Shown: in pieces, positions 18,080-26,473 of the stretch | Position numbering within the stretch: the stretch's first letter is position 1 | Layout: every line of letters begins with the position of its first letter | DNA from: JBBIOU01 sp037443205 | GTDB lineage: Bacteria > Bacteroidota > Bacteroidia > Flavobacteriales_D > UBA2798 | Direction: 5' to 3' | Assembly (NCBI GenBank): GCA_037443205.1 | Contig: JBBIOU010000014.1 | Coordinates: 18,683-82,682 of the forward strand | Length of the DNA: 64,000 bases | Program-made: the position numbers and the translations under genes | Notes under the pieces: generated by a model | Databases searched by the model: none | The model's input: only the letters and a program-made list of their open reading frames with translations | What the model was told of the DNA's origin: nothing

Positions 18080-19264
18080 TTATATCAATATGTTTTCAAG
18101 CAATTCAAATGCCAATTGTGTTTTAGGCATTAACTCAAAGTTAGTTACTTTATTGTTTTTAGCTATTAGGGTTACTTTGTTATAGTCTCCGCCAAATCCT
18201 GCATCTTTATCTTGTAGTGAATTAAGCACTATGTAATCAAGATTTTTAGTCATTAATTTTTTACGGGCGTTTTCAATCTCATTATTGGTTTCAAGGGCAA
18301 AACCAATCAATATTTGATTTTTATGTTTGTGTAGGCCAAGGTATTTAAGTATATCGGTTGTGGCTTGCAGTTTAATGTTGAGTTCGGCTGTATCTTTTTT
18401 AATTTTAGTTTGTGATTTTTTTTGGGGAGTAAAATCGGCTACGGCAGCAGTCATTATAATTACATCGTGTTTTTTATAATGTTTTTTTACTTGTTCAAAC
18501 ATATCTTGGGCCGATAAAACATCTATGCGTTTAATTTTATCGTGTACGGATAAATTTGTTTTTCCTGAAATTAAAGTTACTGATGCTCCCATGTTTAGAG
18601 CGGCCTCGGCTAAGGCGTAACCCATTTTTCCTGAGCTAAAATTGCTGATGTATCTAACCGGGTCTATGGGTTCAATGGTTGGCCCTGCGGTAATCAGAAT
18701 TTTTTTTCCGCTTAATTTTTTTTTTTGAACGAGTAAGGTTTTAATAATTTGAAAAATTTCTTCCGGTTCGGCCATTCTACCCGGGCCGGATAAGCCGCTG
18801 GCTAATTCACCCGTACCGGGATTTATAAGGTAGTTACCGTATTTTCTGAGTATATCGAGGTTTTGCACCGTTGCCGGATGTTTATACATATCGAAATCCA
18901 TGGCGGGTGCAAGTACTACCGGACATCGGGCAGAAAGATAGGTTGCCAGTAATAAATTGTCGCATATTCCATGTGCCATTTTTGCCAATGTGTTGGCTGT
19001 AGCCGGGGCAACAACAAATAAGTCAGCCCATAAGCCCAGTTCTACATGGTTATTCCATGTTTTATCAGCACGAACAAAATGGGTTAATACCTCATGATTG
19101 CTGAGGGTAGAAAATGTAAGTGGAGTAACAAAATCGTGTGCATCGGGGGTAAATATCACTTTCACTTCTGCCCCGCTCTTTTTTAATACCCGAACTAATA
19201 ATATGGATTTATAGGCGGCTATGCCACCTGTAACTCCAAGAAGTATTTTTTTGCCCTTTAACAT
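18080..19264 (-). CDS. coaBC: CoaBC, phosphopantothenoylcysteine synthetase/decarboxylase
   Basis: A 394-residue bifunctional enzyme of coenzyme A synthesis. The N-terminal CoaC flavoprotein (residues 1 to about 185) has KKILLGVTGGIAAYK, VVAPATANTLAKMAHGICDN and CPVVLAPAMDFDMY with the active-site Cys. The C-terminal CoaB part (about 190-394) starts KKILITAGPTIEPIDPVRYISN and contains GKMGYALAEAA for CTP/phosphopantothenate binding. It decarboxylates 4-phosphopantothenoylcysteine made by the CoaB half from 4-phosphopantothenate and cysteine. It lies 12 bases after rpoZ and 3 bases before DUF4835. Confidence 0.95.
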   Translation of the reverse strand: MLKGKKILLGVTGGIAAYKSILLVRVLKKSGAEVKVIFTPDAHDFVTPLTFSTLSNHEVLTHFVRADKTWNNHVELGLWADLFVVAPATANTLAKMAHGICDNLLLATYLSARCPVVLAPAMDFDMYKHPATVQNLDILRKYGNYLINPGTGELASGLSGPGRMAEPEEIFQIIKTLLVQKKKLSGKKILITAGPTIEPIDPVRYISNFSSGKMGYALAEAALNMGASVTLISGKTNLSVHDKIKRIDVLSAQDMFEQVKKHYKKHDVIIMTAAVADFTPQKKSQTKIKKDTAELNIKLQATTDILKYLGLHKHKNQILIGFALETNNEIENARKKLMTKNLDYIVLNSLQDKDAGFGGDYNKVTLIAKNNKVTNFELMPKTQLAFELLENILI

Positions 19265-19276
19265 GGGCTATAAAGA

Positions 19277-19594
19277 TTATTGTTCCGGATAACGGTAATA
19301 GGTTTTACCTTCTAAAAATTCTTGTATGGCTATAGATACCGGTTTGGCGAGTTTTTCATAATGTTTGGAAATTTCAATTTGCTCGCGGTTTTCAAACACT
19401 TCTTCCAGATTGTCGGTGTGGGATGCAAACTCTTGTAGTTTTTGCGAAAGCTCTTCTTTCATTTCGGTACTTATCTGGTTGGCTCTTTTAGATATTATAA
19501 CCAACGATTCGTATATGTTGCCCGTTATTTTTTCTAGTTGATCTACGTCCCGGGTAACGGTGGTTCTTTCTGCATTTGAGTTTTTATAGCTCAT
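19277..19594 (-). CDS. rpoZ: RNA polymerase omega subunit (Rpb6-like)
   Basis: A 105-residue protein with the Bacteroidota omega/Rpb6 pattern: VTRDVDQLEKITGNIYESLVIISKRANQI followed by a helical tail ending in a YYRYPE-type segment. Omega stabilises the beta-prime subunit of RNA polymerase. Its position between bamD (13 bases upstream) and coaBC (12 bases downstream) is the usual arrangement in this phylum, and the omega-coaBC linkage also supports the call because sequence similarity to E. coli RpoZ is low. Confidence 0.88.
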   Translation of the reverse strand: MSYKNSNAERTTVTRDVDQLEKITGNIYESLVIISKRANQISTEMKEELSQKLQEFASHTDNLEEVFENREQIEISKHYEKLAKPVSIAIQEFLEGKTYYRYPEQ

Positions 19595-19607
19595 AACATG
19601 TAATTAT

Positions 19608-20423
19608 TTAATTATCAAATCTTTTTACCATACTCAGCGCGTTTGAATAAAGTGATTCCAACTCTTTCAATTTCTTGCTTTTTGGGAAAAAGCCCACAAA
19701 GTTAAGATAACTTTTAATACATTCTTCAAATCTTTCCTTTTTTTTGCTGTCAATACTGTTGGCCGCATATAAATAATCCGACTTAACTATCAGATAAAGA
19801 GCCTCTTCCATATAGGAAGTGAGCGGATATTCTTCAAGCATGGCTTTTAATGCTACCGATGCCGAGCGATATTGCTCCATGTGATAATATTGGTAGGCAT
19901 TTTGAAAAGCTTTCTTCTCTAACTTACTGCGTAGTTTATCAATAATCTGGTTGCAGGTGTCTTTTTTTGAACTCTCGGGATATTTATTTAAAAACATTTG
20001 TAATTCGTTGATAGCCGTAATGGTTTCTTTTTGATCCAGATAATTCGGTGGGGATGTTTTAACATTACAGATAGCACTCATATATAAGCATTCTTCTGCA
20101 TACTTGCTGTTGGGGTATGTTTTGGCAAAAGTCTTAAAATAAAATGCTGCCGTATAATATTCTTTGATATGGTAATGGCAGTAGCTGTAATAATAATATA
20201 CCGATTCGCCTCTTTCGGTAAGTTTATAAATAGGTATTACTTCTTCGAGCAGAGGCAAAGCTTTGATATATTTTTTTTTTGCATAATATTCTAAGGCTTT
20301 TTGGTATATAAGATTATAATCTTTGCTCTTTTGCAATTTGCGTTCTTTGCTGCAAGAAGCAAACAGTATAAGAAAGATAAATACCAAAAAAATATAATGA
20401 TGATGGGCAAGATACTTATTCAT
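19608..20423 (-). CDS. bamD: outer membrane assembly lipoprotein BamD
   Basis: A 271-residue lipoprotein with a signal sequence ending in LILFASC (lipobox Cys about residue 24). The mature protein is a series of TPR helices typical of BamD: YNLIYQKALEYYAKKKYIKALPLLEEVIPIY, then YTAAFYFKTFAKTYPNSKYAEECLYM and YRSASVALKAMLEEYPLTSYMEEAL. BamD partners BamA in inserting beta-barrel proteins in the outer membrane. It heads the run bamD-rpoZ-coaBC-DUF4835. Its start at 20423 is 40 bases downstream of the coiled-coil lipoprotein gene. Confidence 0.9.
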   Translation of the reverse strand: MNKYLAHHHYIFLVFIFLILFASCSKERKLQKSKDYNLIYQKALEYYAKKKYIKALPLLEEVIPIYKLTERGESVYYYYSYCHYHIKEYYTAAFYFKTFAKTYPNSKYAEECLYMSAICNVKTSPPNYLDQKETITAINELQMFLNKYPESSKKDTCNQIIDKLRSKLEKKAFQNAYQYYHMEQYRSASVALKAMLEEYPLTSYMEEALYLIVKSDYLYAANSIDSKKKERFEECIKSYLNFVGFFPKSKKLKELESLYSNALSMVKRFDN

Positions 20424-20463
20424 GTAAATACATTAACGCGATTTATGGCTAACTATTATTATA

Positions 20464-21333
20464 CTATTCAACAATCATTACAAGATATTTAGAAACGCTC
20501 CAAAAAGCCTTAGGATCGTTAATGACAAGTTTTTCAATGTTTTTTTCGCCTACCAATTTATAGGAACCGGACGGATGGGTTGTTAGCAACTCTGCTTTTT
20601 TGGCACCTATGGTAAACTCTTTGTTTTTGGTAATATCTATTTTGGTAAAATAATCTTTGTTAAAATCATCTTTCAATTTTTTAATTTTACCGATGCCTAT
20701 AAAACCTCCTTCTTTGGTAATAATACCATTATTTTTTAATTCTTTACTTGTGCCAAAAACATAATAAGCAGTATTTATCTCGGCTTGTTTTTCTTCTACC
20801 ACGGCAACTGTTTCATTTAAAGTAGCCGTAAGTTCGGCATAAGCAATATCATAACGTGCAAGCTCTTCTCTTAAAGCCGATATGGTAAGTTCCTGATCGT
20901 TAATTTTTGCCACTAAATTTTCGATGGTTTTTTCAAGTTCGGCAATTTTCATATCGCCCTTTTTAAGCTTGCTCCTAAGTGCCGCTATTTTATTTTTATT
21001 TTCTTCCATTAATGAATTAATAACCTGAATTTCTTCAATAATACGGTCTTTTTGATCAGCTTTTAATTCGGGGTCATTGTTTCTGCTCAGGTTGATAACT
21101 TTTTCTTTCTCGCGTATAAGCACCAAATTGTCTTCAATTTCATTAAACGAACGAAAATATTCATTGATTGCCGAATCTTTACTGTTTAATGCATTTTGTA
21201 ATTTTTGATTTTCGGCTTTTAATTTTTCAATTTCAGGGTTCCCCGAGTTACTGTCTTCATTAGCATTTTCTTTGCTATTGCAGGCAAACAAAAACAAAGT
21301 TGCCGTAAAGAGTATGAATGATAATTGTTTCAT
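20464..21333 (-). CDS. coiled-coil lipoprotein of unknown function
   Basis: A 289-residue lipoprotein; the signal ends LFLFAC with the lipobox Cys at about residue 18. Residues about 30-185 are heptad-rich coiled coil (IEKLKAENQKLQNALNSKDS, KNKIAALRSKLKKGDMKIAELEKTIENL). The C-terminal 95 residues form a conserved-looking globular part with YYVFGTSKELKNNGIITKEGG and LLTTHPSGSYKLVGEKNIEKL. This architecture resembles Bacteroidota proteins sometimes annotated as Cbp1-family adhesins, but I regard that label as uncertain. It may be the first gene of the bamD run or separately transcribed; a good minus-strand promoter is visible at 21356-21389. Confidence 0.75.
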   Translation of the reverse strand: MKQLSFILFTATLFLFACNSKENANEDSNSGNPEIEKLKAENQKLQNALNSKDSAINEYFRSFNEIEDNLVLIREKEKVINLSRNNDPELKADQKDRIIEEIQVINSLMEENKNKIAALRSKLKKGDMKIAELEKTIENLVAKINDQELTISALREELARYDIAYAELTATLNETVAVVEEKQAEINTAYYVFGTSKELKNNGIITKEGGFIGIGKIKKLKDDFNKDYFTKIDITKNKEFTIGAKKAELLTTHPSGSYKLVGEKNIEKLVINDPKAFWSVSKYLVMIVE

Positions 21334-21355
21334 ATCGTTATAAATTAACTGTTTG

Positions 21356-21389
21356 CAAAGGTAAGAACACTATTTTAATTTACTGCAAA
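21356..21389 (-). promoter_or_regulatory. Bacteroidota promoter for the coiled-coil lipoprotein gene
   Basis: On the minus strand TTTG (21386-21389), 22 bases, then TACCTTTG (21356-21363) matches the TTG/TTTG ... TAnnTTTG consensus with normal spacing. It ends 22 bases before the ATG at 21333. Confidence 0.65.
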
Positions 21390-21398
21390 TCTTTTAGA

Positions 21399-21406
21399 TA
21401 TATTTG
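21399..21406 (+). promoter_or_regulatory. -7 box (TATATTTG) before the M61 peptidase gene
   Basis: Matches TAnnTTTG 14 bases before the ATG at 21421 and 26 bases before the alternative ATG at 21433. No -33 TTG at normal distance. It is back-to-back with the divergent minus-strand promoter. Confidence 0.45.
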
Positions 21407-21420
21407 TTGCGTTATTAATA

Positions 21421-23202
21421 ATGTATAATGTTATGATAGTTAAAATTTTGTTCTCAGTTTTAATAAACGCAGCACTTGTTATCAATTGTTTTTCACAACA
21501 ACTTACCTATCGTTTATCTATGGATAAGCCCCATGAACATTATTTTAATGTAGAAATAATTGCCGAAAATATATCCGGTAATACCATAGATGTTAAAATG
21601 CCCGTATGGGCACCCGGTTCATATCTGGTCAGAGAGTTTTCAAGAAACATAGATTATGTTAAAGCCTACGATGCAAACAACAAAGAAATAAACGTAAAGA
21701 AGATAAATAAAAATACCTGGCGTATCGCATCAAATGGCTCAAAAAAAATATTCATTAAATACGCGGTATATGCATTTGAACTCTCTGTACGAACCAGTTT
21801 TTTAGATGACTCGCATGGATACATTAACGGTACCAGTGTATTTATGTACTTAGACGGCAAAAAAAACCTTCCGGGCCGACTCGAAATAATACCCTATAAA
21901 AAATGGAACAAAATAAGTACCTCGTTAGAACGTTTGGCTCCTAATACTTATTATTTTAAAGACTATGACGAACTGGCCGATTGCCCGATAGAAATTGGCA
22001 ATCACGATATTTTTTATTTTAATGCGGCTGGCATACGCCACGAAGTAGCCATGTACGGTAAAGCCGATTATGATGTTGAAAGATTAAAAAACGACATGGC
22101 TGCTATCGTAGAAGCCTGTACCGCTGTTTTTGGGGATAACCCAAATAAATATTATGTATTTATCATTCACAACCTCACTCAGGGAAGTGGTGGCTTAGAA
22201 CACATGAATTCAACTACCTTACAGGTAAACAGAAACACCTATAAAACTAATTATATTTCTTTTCTAAGTCTGGTTGCTCATGAATATTTCCACTTATGGA
22301 ATGTAAAAAGAATTAGACCCCACACACTCGGCCCCTTTGATTATGATAAAGAAAATTATACAGAACTGCTCTGGGTAATGGAAGGTTTTACCAGCTATTA
22401 TGACGAACTCTTGCTAAAACGTTTAGGCTTATATACCGAAAGTGAATATTTGCGCGTATTAAACGGCACTATCAGCGCCCTCGAAAATCAACCCGGCTCA
22501 CGCGTACAATCAGTTGCCGAATCAAGTTTTGATGCCTGGATAAAAGGCTACAGACCCAACGAAAACAGCAGTAACACAGAAATATCATATTATACTAAAG
22601 GACATGTACTTGCAGCTTTACTCGATATAGAAATAATTAATTCGACCAACGGGCAAAAAAAACTTGACGATTTGATGCGCTACTTATACAACGAATACTA
22701 TAAGAAACAAAAAAGAGGTTTTACCGAAACAGAATTTAAGCAGGCTGCCGAAAAAATAACCGGTAAAAATCTTGACTTTTTCTTTCAGGAATATGTTTAC
22801 AATACCTCCCCGATTAATTATGAATATTTTTTTAAACCTGTGGGACTTGAATTGAATAAACGCCCGCATGATGATGTAAACCTTAATATAAAAACCCGTA
22901 ACGAGGGTGGTAAGCTTATTGTAACTGAAGTTTTAAGAGGCGGTAGCGCTTACCAGGCCGGCTTAAATGTAAACGATGAAATTATTGCGATTAACAACCT
23001 GCGGGCAGATGCCAATTCGTTTCAAAGAATCTTAAATAATTACAAATTAAACGATGAAATTGAACTCTTGATAACGCGCGATAATCTTTTGCAAAACATA
23101 CGGGTAAAACTGTTACCCTCTATTCTTACCGAATTTAAGATAACAGTACCCGATACAAACAATGTAAGCGCTAAAAAGCTTCGTGATTTTTGGCTTAATT
23201 AA
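21421..23202 (+). CDS. M61 family metallopeptidase with PDZ domain
   Basis: A 593-residue exported peptidase. A signal peptide (INAALVINCFSQQ) precedes a beta-rich N-terminal domain (VKMPVWAPGSYLVREFSRNID is the M61 signature). The gluzincin catalytic motif HEYFH is at residues 287-291 with the third ligand Glu321 in WVMEGFTSYY. A PDZ domain lies at about residues 485-570 (GSAYQAGLNVNDEIIAINN). M61 enzymes are glycyl aminopeptidase-like enzymes of the periplasm or cell surface. The signal peptide reads better from the ATG at 21433 (MIVKILF), so translation may begin there. It is monocistronic. Confidence 0.9.
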   Translation: MYNVMIVKILFSVLINAALVINCFSQQLTYRLSMDKPHEHYFNVEIIAENISGNTIDVKMPVWAPGSYLVREFSRNIDYVKAYDANNKEINVKKINKNTWRIASNGSKKIFIKYAVYAFELSVRTSFLDDSHGYINGTSVFMYLDGKKNLPGRLEIIPYKKWNKISTSLERLAPNTYYFKDYDELADCPIEIGNHDIFYFNAAGIRHEVAMYGKADYDVERLKNDMAAIVEACTAVFGDNPNKYYVFIIHNLTQGSGGLEHMNSTTLQVNRNTYKTNYISFLSLVAHEYFHLWNVKRIRPHTLGPFDYDKENYTELLWVMEGFTSYYDELLLKRLGLYTESEYLRVLNGTISALENQPGSRVQSVAESSFDAWIKGYRPNENSSNTEISYYTKGHVLAALLDIEIINSTNGQKKLDDLMRYLYNEYYKKQKRGFTETEFKQAAEKITGKNLDFFFQEYVYNTSPINYEYFFKPVGLELNKRPHDDVNLNIKTRNEGGKLIVTEVLRGGSAYQAGLNVNDEIIAINNLRADANSFQRILNNYKLNDEIELLITRDNLLQNIRVKLLPSILTEFKITVPDTNNVSAKKLRDFWLN

Positions 23203-23381
23203 GCCTTATAAAAATTCTCTTTTAATACAGGCATCATAGCATGCTTACTTTTATATTTAAACGCACCACTATATGCAGGGCAGGTTTGTTTAGATTTACA
23301 TGAAGTAAAAAATGCTGCTACCGTAATTACCAATACAGCTTTGGTAACTGCTTTTCCGGGGGTTAAATTTACTTGCTTCAT
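23199..23381 (-). CDS. small lipoprotein with CPAY motif
   Basis: A 60-residue ORF with a hydrophobic segment ending in FFTSC (lipobox-like Cys about residue 28) and a short tail KSKQTCPAYSGAFKYKS. Small lipoproteins with a CPAYS tail occur widely in Bacteroidota, but no function is known. Its stop overlaps the end of the M61 gene by 4 bases on the opposite strand. The lipobox, the Cys pair and the family resemblance support it in spite of its size. Confidence 0.6.
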   Translation of the reverse strand: MKQVNLTPGKAVTKAVLVITVAAFFTSCKSKQTCPAYSGAFKYKSKHAMMPVLKENFYKA

Positions 23382-23498
23382 AATAAGTTAGGTGTTAGTT
23401 TGTTTTTGTTTGTTACCTTTATAGGGCAAAAAAAAAGTTTTTTCCATAAAAGATTGGCAAAAAAATTGTAAATTATTTAAATTCAGATATTTATAAAA

Positions 23499-24101
23499 AT
23501 GCTTTTTGCGTTATTGGCAAATCATAACGAATTGAGCGATGCCCAACTGATAGAAAAATACAAGCAAACGGGCAACAACTGGTATGTTGGTATCCTTTAT
23601 CAACGCTATACGGTTGCCATAGCCGCTATATGTTACAGCTACTTTAAAAATAAAGATGAAAGCGAAGATACCGTAATGGAAATATTTGAGATAATACTCA
23701 AAGACCTGCAAAAATACGAAGTCCATAACCTAAAATCCTGGTTATTAAGCGTTGTAAAACACTATTGCCAACGAAAAAAGGAAAAAATTGCCCGTTTAAG
23801 CGAAAAAAATATGGCTTTGAAAAAAAATCTTGATTTTTTTATGGAATATGACCGGGAATCACCCCTTTATGAAATAGAAGCAAGCCATGAAGCATACCAA
23901 GAAATGGAAAATAAACTGGCTCAAGCCATTAACACTTTAAAAAAAGAGCAAAAAACATGCATCGAACTATTTTATATGCACAACAAATCGTACCAGGAAA
24001 TAAGTAACGAAACCGGATTTTCTGTAAAAAATGTAAAAAGCTATATACAAAACGGAAAACGAAACATAAAAATATTACTGGAATCAGAAACAAATGCTTA
24101 A
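23499..24101 (+). CDS. ECF-type RNA polymerase sigma factor
   Basis: A 200-residue sigma-70 family protein with only regions 2 and 4. Region 2 spans about residues 27-95 (LYQRYTVAIAAICYSYFKNKDESEDTVMEIF, HNLKSWLLSVVKHYCQRKKEK), and region 4 about residues 138-195 with the helix-turn-helix KSYQEISNETGFSVKNVKSYIQNGKRNI. It overlaps the next gene by 8 bases, which strongly suggests cotranscription and that the next product regulates it. The first residues MLFALLANHN precede a typical SDAQLIEKYKQTGN start. The inducing signal cannot be inferred. Confidence 0.9.
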   Translation: MLFALLANHNELSDAQLIEKYKQTGNNWYVGILYQRYTVAIAAICYSYFKNKDESEDTVMEIFEIILKDLQKYEVHNLKSWLLSVVKHYCQRKKEKIARLSEKNMALKKNLDFFMEYDRESPLYEIEASHEAYQEMENKLAQAINTLKKEQKTCIELFYMHNKSYQEISNETGFSVKNVKSYIQNGKRNIKILLESETNA

Positions 24102-25191
24102 ACAAGGCAATACATACAGCCATAAAATACTTAAACTGCTCGAAAAAAAACTTACCGGAACAGCAAGTAACAAAGAACTGCAGGAGCTGCAAAGTTTCAT
24201 GCAAAATGACGAATTATTTGCCGAGGCATTTCGCAACACTGATTTAACACTCTTAAAAAATGCTCAACTAATAGCTGCCGATGCCAACGAACGCATCAAC
24301 GAAATAATAAAACCCTACAAACCTATTAATAAACATTATATTTATTACGGAATATCTGCAGTTATCTTCATCTTTTCACTTATCTATTTTTGGCCTGAAA
24401 AAAAACAAACTGATATTACATCCCAAAATAACATCACTGTTACCGATGCCAACAAAAAAGAACCTGCAGCATCAAACCGTGAAAGCATTATTTCATTAGA
24501 AAACATCCAAAAACAAGCAACCACAACAACCGAAGAAAAAGTTATCATACCACCAAGCCAAAAAAATGAAATAAAACCTCCGGTTGAAAACATTAATAAT
24601 AAAGATGAAAATGTTATTAACGAAGAAACTGAAATAAAAAATAATAAACAAGAAGAAGAAAAAGAAAAACAAAAAGAGCAAGAACAAGAAAATAAACAAA
24701 AATTAAATACCGAAAACACAGCCAATCAAATTGATTATAACATATATCCAACCGCTGTAAGAGTACAACATATACAAATACTAAGTAAAATTAATGCTGC
24801 CGAAAGCGAAAACACCAGCCGAAACAATGATGTAACCAATCCAAATTTAGGTGAACCTATTACCAAAAAGAAAAACAATCCCGACTACAAACTTGATGAT
24901 ATGCCCCACTATACCGGTAATGATGCAGGTTTTATCAGCTATCTTAACCGCAGGTTAAATGGAGCCGTAATACTTCCGCGAAACAAAATACCACATACTG
25001 TAACCGTGCGTTTTATTGTAAACAGCAAAGGCAAAATAGAAAGCAGCGAAATAATAGGACAACTTATTCCTCCCGCATTAGAAAAAGAAATTTTAAATGC
25101 CATTAACGAAGCTCCCGACTGGCAACCCGGTAAATTAAGCGGCAAAAAAGGCAAACTCGAATATATGATTGCCTTTTATTTCGGCTTTTAA
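24094..25191 (+). CDS. membrane protein: anti-sigma-like N-terminus, TonB-like C-terminus
   Basis: A 365-residue protein. Residues about 10-45 (LKLLEKKLTGTASNKELQELQSFMQNDELFAEAF) resemble the cytoplasmic N-terminal domain of FecR-type anti-sigma factors. A single membrane segment lies at about 74-93 (YIYYGISAVIFIFSLIYFW). A long Glu/Lys/Asn-rich periplasmic linker (about 95-260, including runs such as EEEKEKQKEQEQEN) leads to a TonB C-terminal domain (about 285-365: TVRFIVNSKGKIESSEIIG, NAINEAPDWQPGK). The start overlaps the ECF sigma gene by 8 bases. The layout suggests an anti-sigma factor that senses or delivers force across the periplasm; that is inference. An alternative is a plain TonB-like protein. 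Confidence 0.75.
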   Translation: MLKQGNTYSHKILKLLEKKLTGTASNKELQELQSFMQNDELFAEAFRNTDLTLLKNAQLIAADANERINEIIKPYKPINKHYIYYGISAVIFIFSLIYFWPEKKQTDITSQNNITVTDANKKEPAASNRESIISLENIQKQATTTTEEKVIIPPSQKNEIKPPVENINNKDENVINEETEIKNNKQEEEKEKQKEQEQENKQKLNTENTANQIDYNIYPTAVRVQHIQILSKINAAESENTSRNNDVTNPNLGEPITKKKNNPDYKLDDMPHYTGNDAGFISYLNRRLNGAVILPRNKIPHTVTVRFIVNSKGKIESSEIIGQLIPPALEKEILNAINEAPDWQPGKLSGKKGKLEYMIAFYFGF

Positions 25192-25258
25192 ATCTAAACA
25201 CAATTTTTTTATAAAACTATTTTAATACCGATTTGCAGACATGTGATAGGTATTGGAG

Positions 25259-26005
25259 TTATATAATAAATTTTATCTCTTTTACATCAACTTTCAGGTG
25301 TTGCATATCGCGGGTAAGCAGTTTTAATTTTCCCGCACTACATACCCCCGTTATCATCGCCTCAATCATCCTGCCTTCATATATAAATCTTAACCATCTA
25401 TTTAAACCCAATAAATGTTGTAAATAAATTTCTTCAATCTCCTTAGTATGATTGTTTCTAAGCTTTATGTAATATAATTCGAGTATAGAACAAAATTGTT
25501 CTAAAACAACTTTAATATCATATAACACGTTATTTTCAAGAAACAGCGAAGTAGCGTTTAATCCGGCATTAAAAAGGCTTTGATTAACATTTATACCAAC
25601 ACCTATTATCGTATAATTTATGGTGCTGCCCGACACAATATTATCAATTAACACACCTGCTATTTTTTTATTATTAACCAAAATATCATTAGGCCACTTT
25701 ATTTTTACCTGATTTGTATAGGCAGTTAATAATTTTAAAAGACTAATGGCTGTTAATTTGCTTAATATGAACTGTTCGCTGAGCGACAAAAAAACAGGTT
25801 TATAAATAACCGAAAAAGTAAGGTTTTTATGCGGTTCGCTGTGCCAAACAGCGTTTCTTTGACCCCTGCCGCGAGTTTGTTCATGTGCCAATATTACAGT
25901 TCCCTCTGGTACATTTGTCTGTTTTAGCAAACTGGCAGCATAATTGTTTGTAGAATCAATACTTTGCAACTCTATACAATTTAAGCCTGTAAACAATGTA
26001 TTCAT
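25259..26005 (-). CDS. birA: biotin--[acetyl-CoA-carboxylase] ligase
   Basis: A 248-residue biotin protein ligase that activates biotin with ATP and attaches it to the carboxyl-carrier Lys of biotin enzymes. The biotinyl-AMP binding loop reads GRGQRNAVWHSEPHKN, and the active-site KWPNDI motif is followed by KKIAGVLIDNI. There is no N-terminal helix-turn-helix, so this is the monofunctional form without repressor activity. The start is IELQSIDSTNNYA, the normal N-terminal block. It is convergent with the anti-sigma/TonB gene and divergent from rsfS. Confidence 0.92.
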   Translation of the reverse strand: MNTLFTGLNCIELQSIDSTNNYAASLLKQTNVPEGTVILAHEQTRGRGQRNAVWHSEPHKNLTFSVIYKPVFLSLSEQFILSKLTAISLLKLLTAYTNQVKIKWPNDILVNNKKIAGVLIDNIVSGSTINYTIIGVGINVNQSLFNAGLNATSLFLENNVLYDIKVVLEQFCSILELYYIKLRNNHTKEIEEIYLQHLLGLNRWLRFIYEGRMIEAMITGVCSAGKLKLLTRDMQHLKVDVKEIKFII

Positions 26006-26054
26006 TAGCGGGTTGAAAGGATTGATAAAGAATGCAAATTACGTGTATTTTACT

Positions 26055-26062
26055 TACATTTG
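26055..26062 (+). promoter_or_regulatory. -7 box (TACATTTG) before rsfS
   Basis: Matches TAnnTTTG, ending 20 bases before the rsfS ATG. No -33 TTG at the usual distance. Probably drives the rsfS-ftsH-DUF2007-cdsA run. Confidence 0.45.
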
Positions 26063-26082
26063 TTTAATTTTGAATTGAAAGA

Positions 26083-26469
26083 ATGCCGGCAAGAATAAAA
26101 TCAAATAAATCAACCCTCAAAAAACAAGAGCTTTTGGATATTGTTATTAAAGGCATGCAAGAGAAAAAAGCCAAAAACATTGTATGCCTGGATATGAAAG
26201 GATTAAAAAATGCTATCTGCAATTACTTTGTGATATGCAGTGCCGATAATTACCGGCAGGTTCAGGCAATAGCCGACTCGATAGAAGAGCATACACTAAA
26301 GTACTTGTCAGAAAAACCCTGGCATACCGAAGGTCGTAGCAATGCTAATTGGATTTTATTAGATTATATAGATGTTGTTGCCCACGTATTCTACACCGAA
26401 TCGCGCGAATTTTACGGTATTGAAAATTTATGGGCAGATGCAAAAAAAACAGAAATTGAAAGCAAATAA
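26083..26469 (+). CDS. rsfS: ribosome silencing factor
   Basis: A 128-residue RsfS/Iojap family protein. Family blocks are visible: DIVIKGMQEKKAKNIVCLDMKGL, NYFVICSADNYRQVQAIADSIEEH, then WHTEGRSNANWILLDYIDVVAHVF and FYGIENLWADA. It binds ribosomal protein L14 and blocks joining of the subunits in poor nutrient conditions. It ends 4 bases before the ftsH start and is presumably the first gene of that transcript, an order usual in Bacteroidota. Confidence 0.95.
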   Translation: MPARIKSNKSTLKKQELLDIVIKGMQEKKAKNIVCLDMKGLKNAICNYFVICSADNYRQVQAIADSIEEHTLKYLSEKPWHTEGRSNANWILLDYIDVVAHVFYTESREFYGIENLWADAKKTEIESK

Positions 26470-26473
26470 TACC

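Noticed and set aside
24384..24725. Antisense Ser/Phe-rich ORFs opposite the TonB-like linker
   Set aside because: They mirror the low-complexity Lys/Glu linker on the other strand; no independent gene signal.
26372..26473. Longer ftsH start inside rsfS
   Set aside because: The extra residues lie over the rsfS gene in another frame; ATG 26474 gives the normal FtsH N-terminus right after the rsfS stop.
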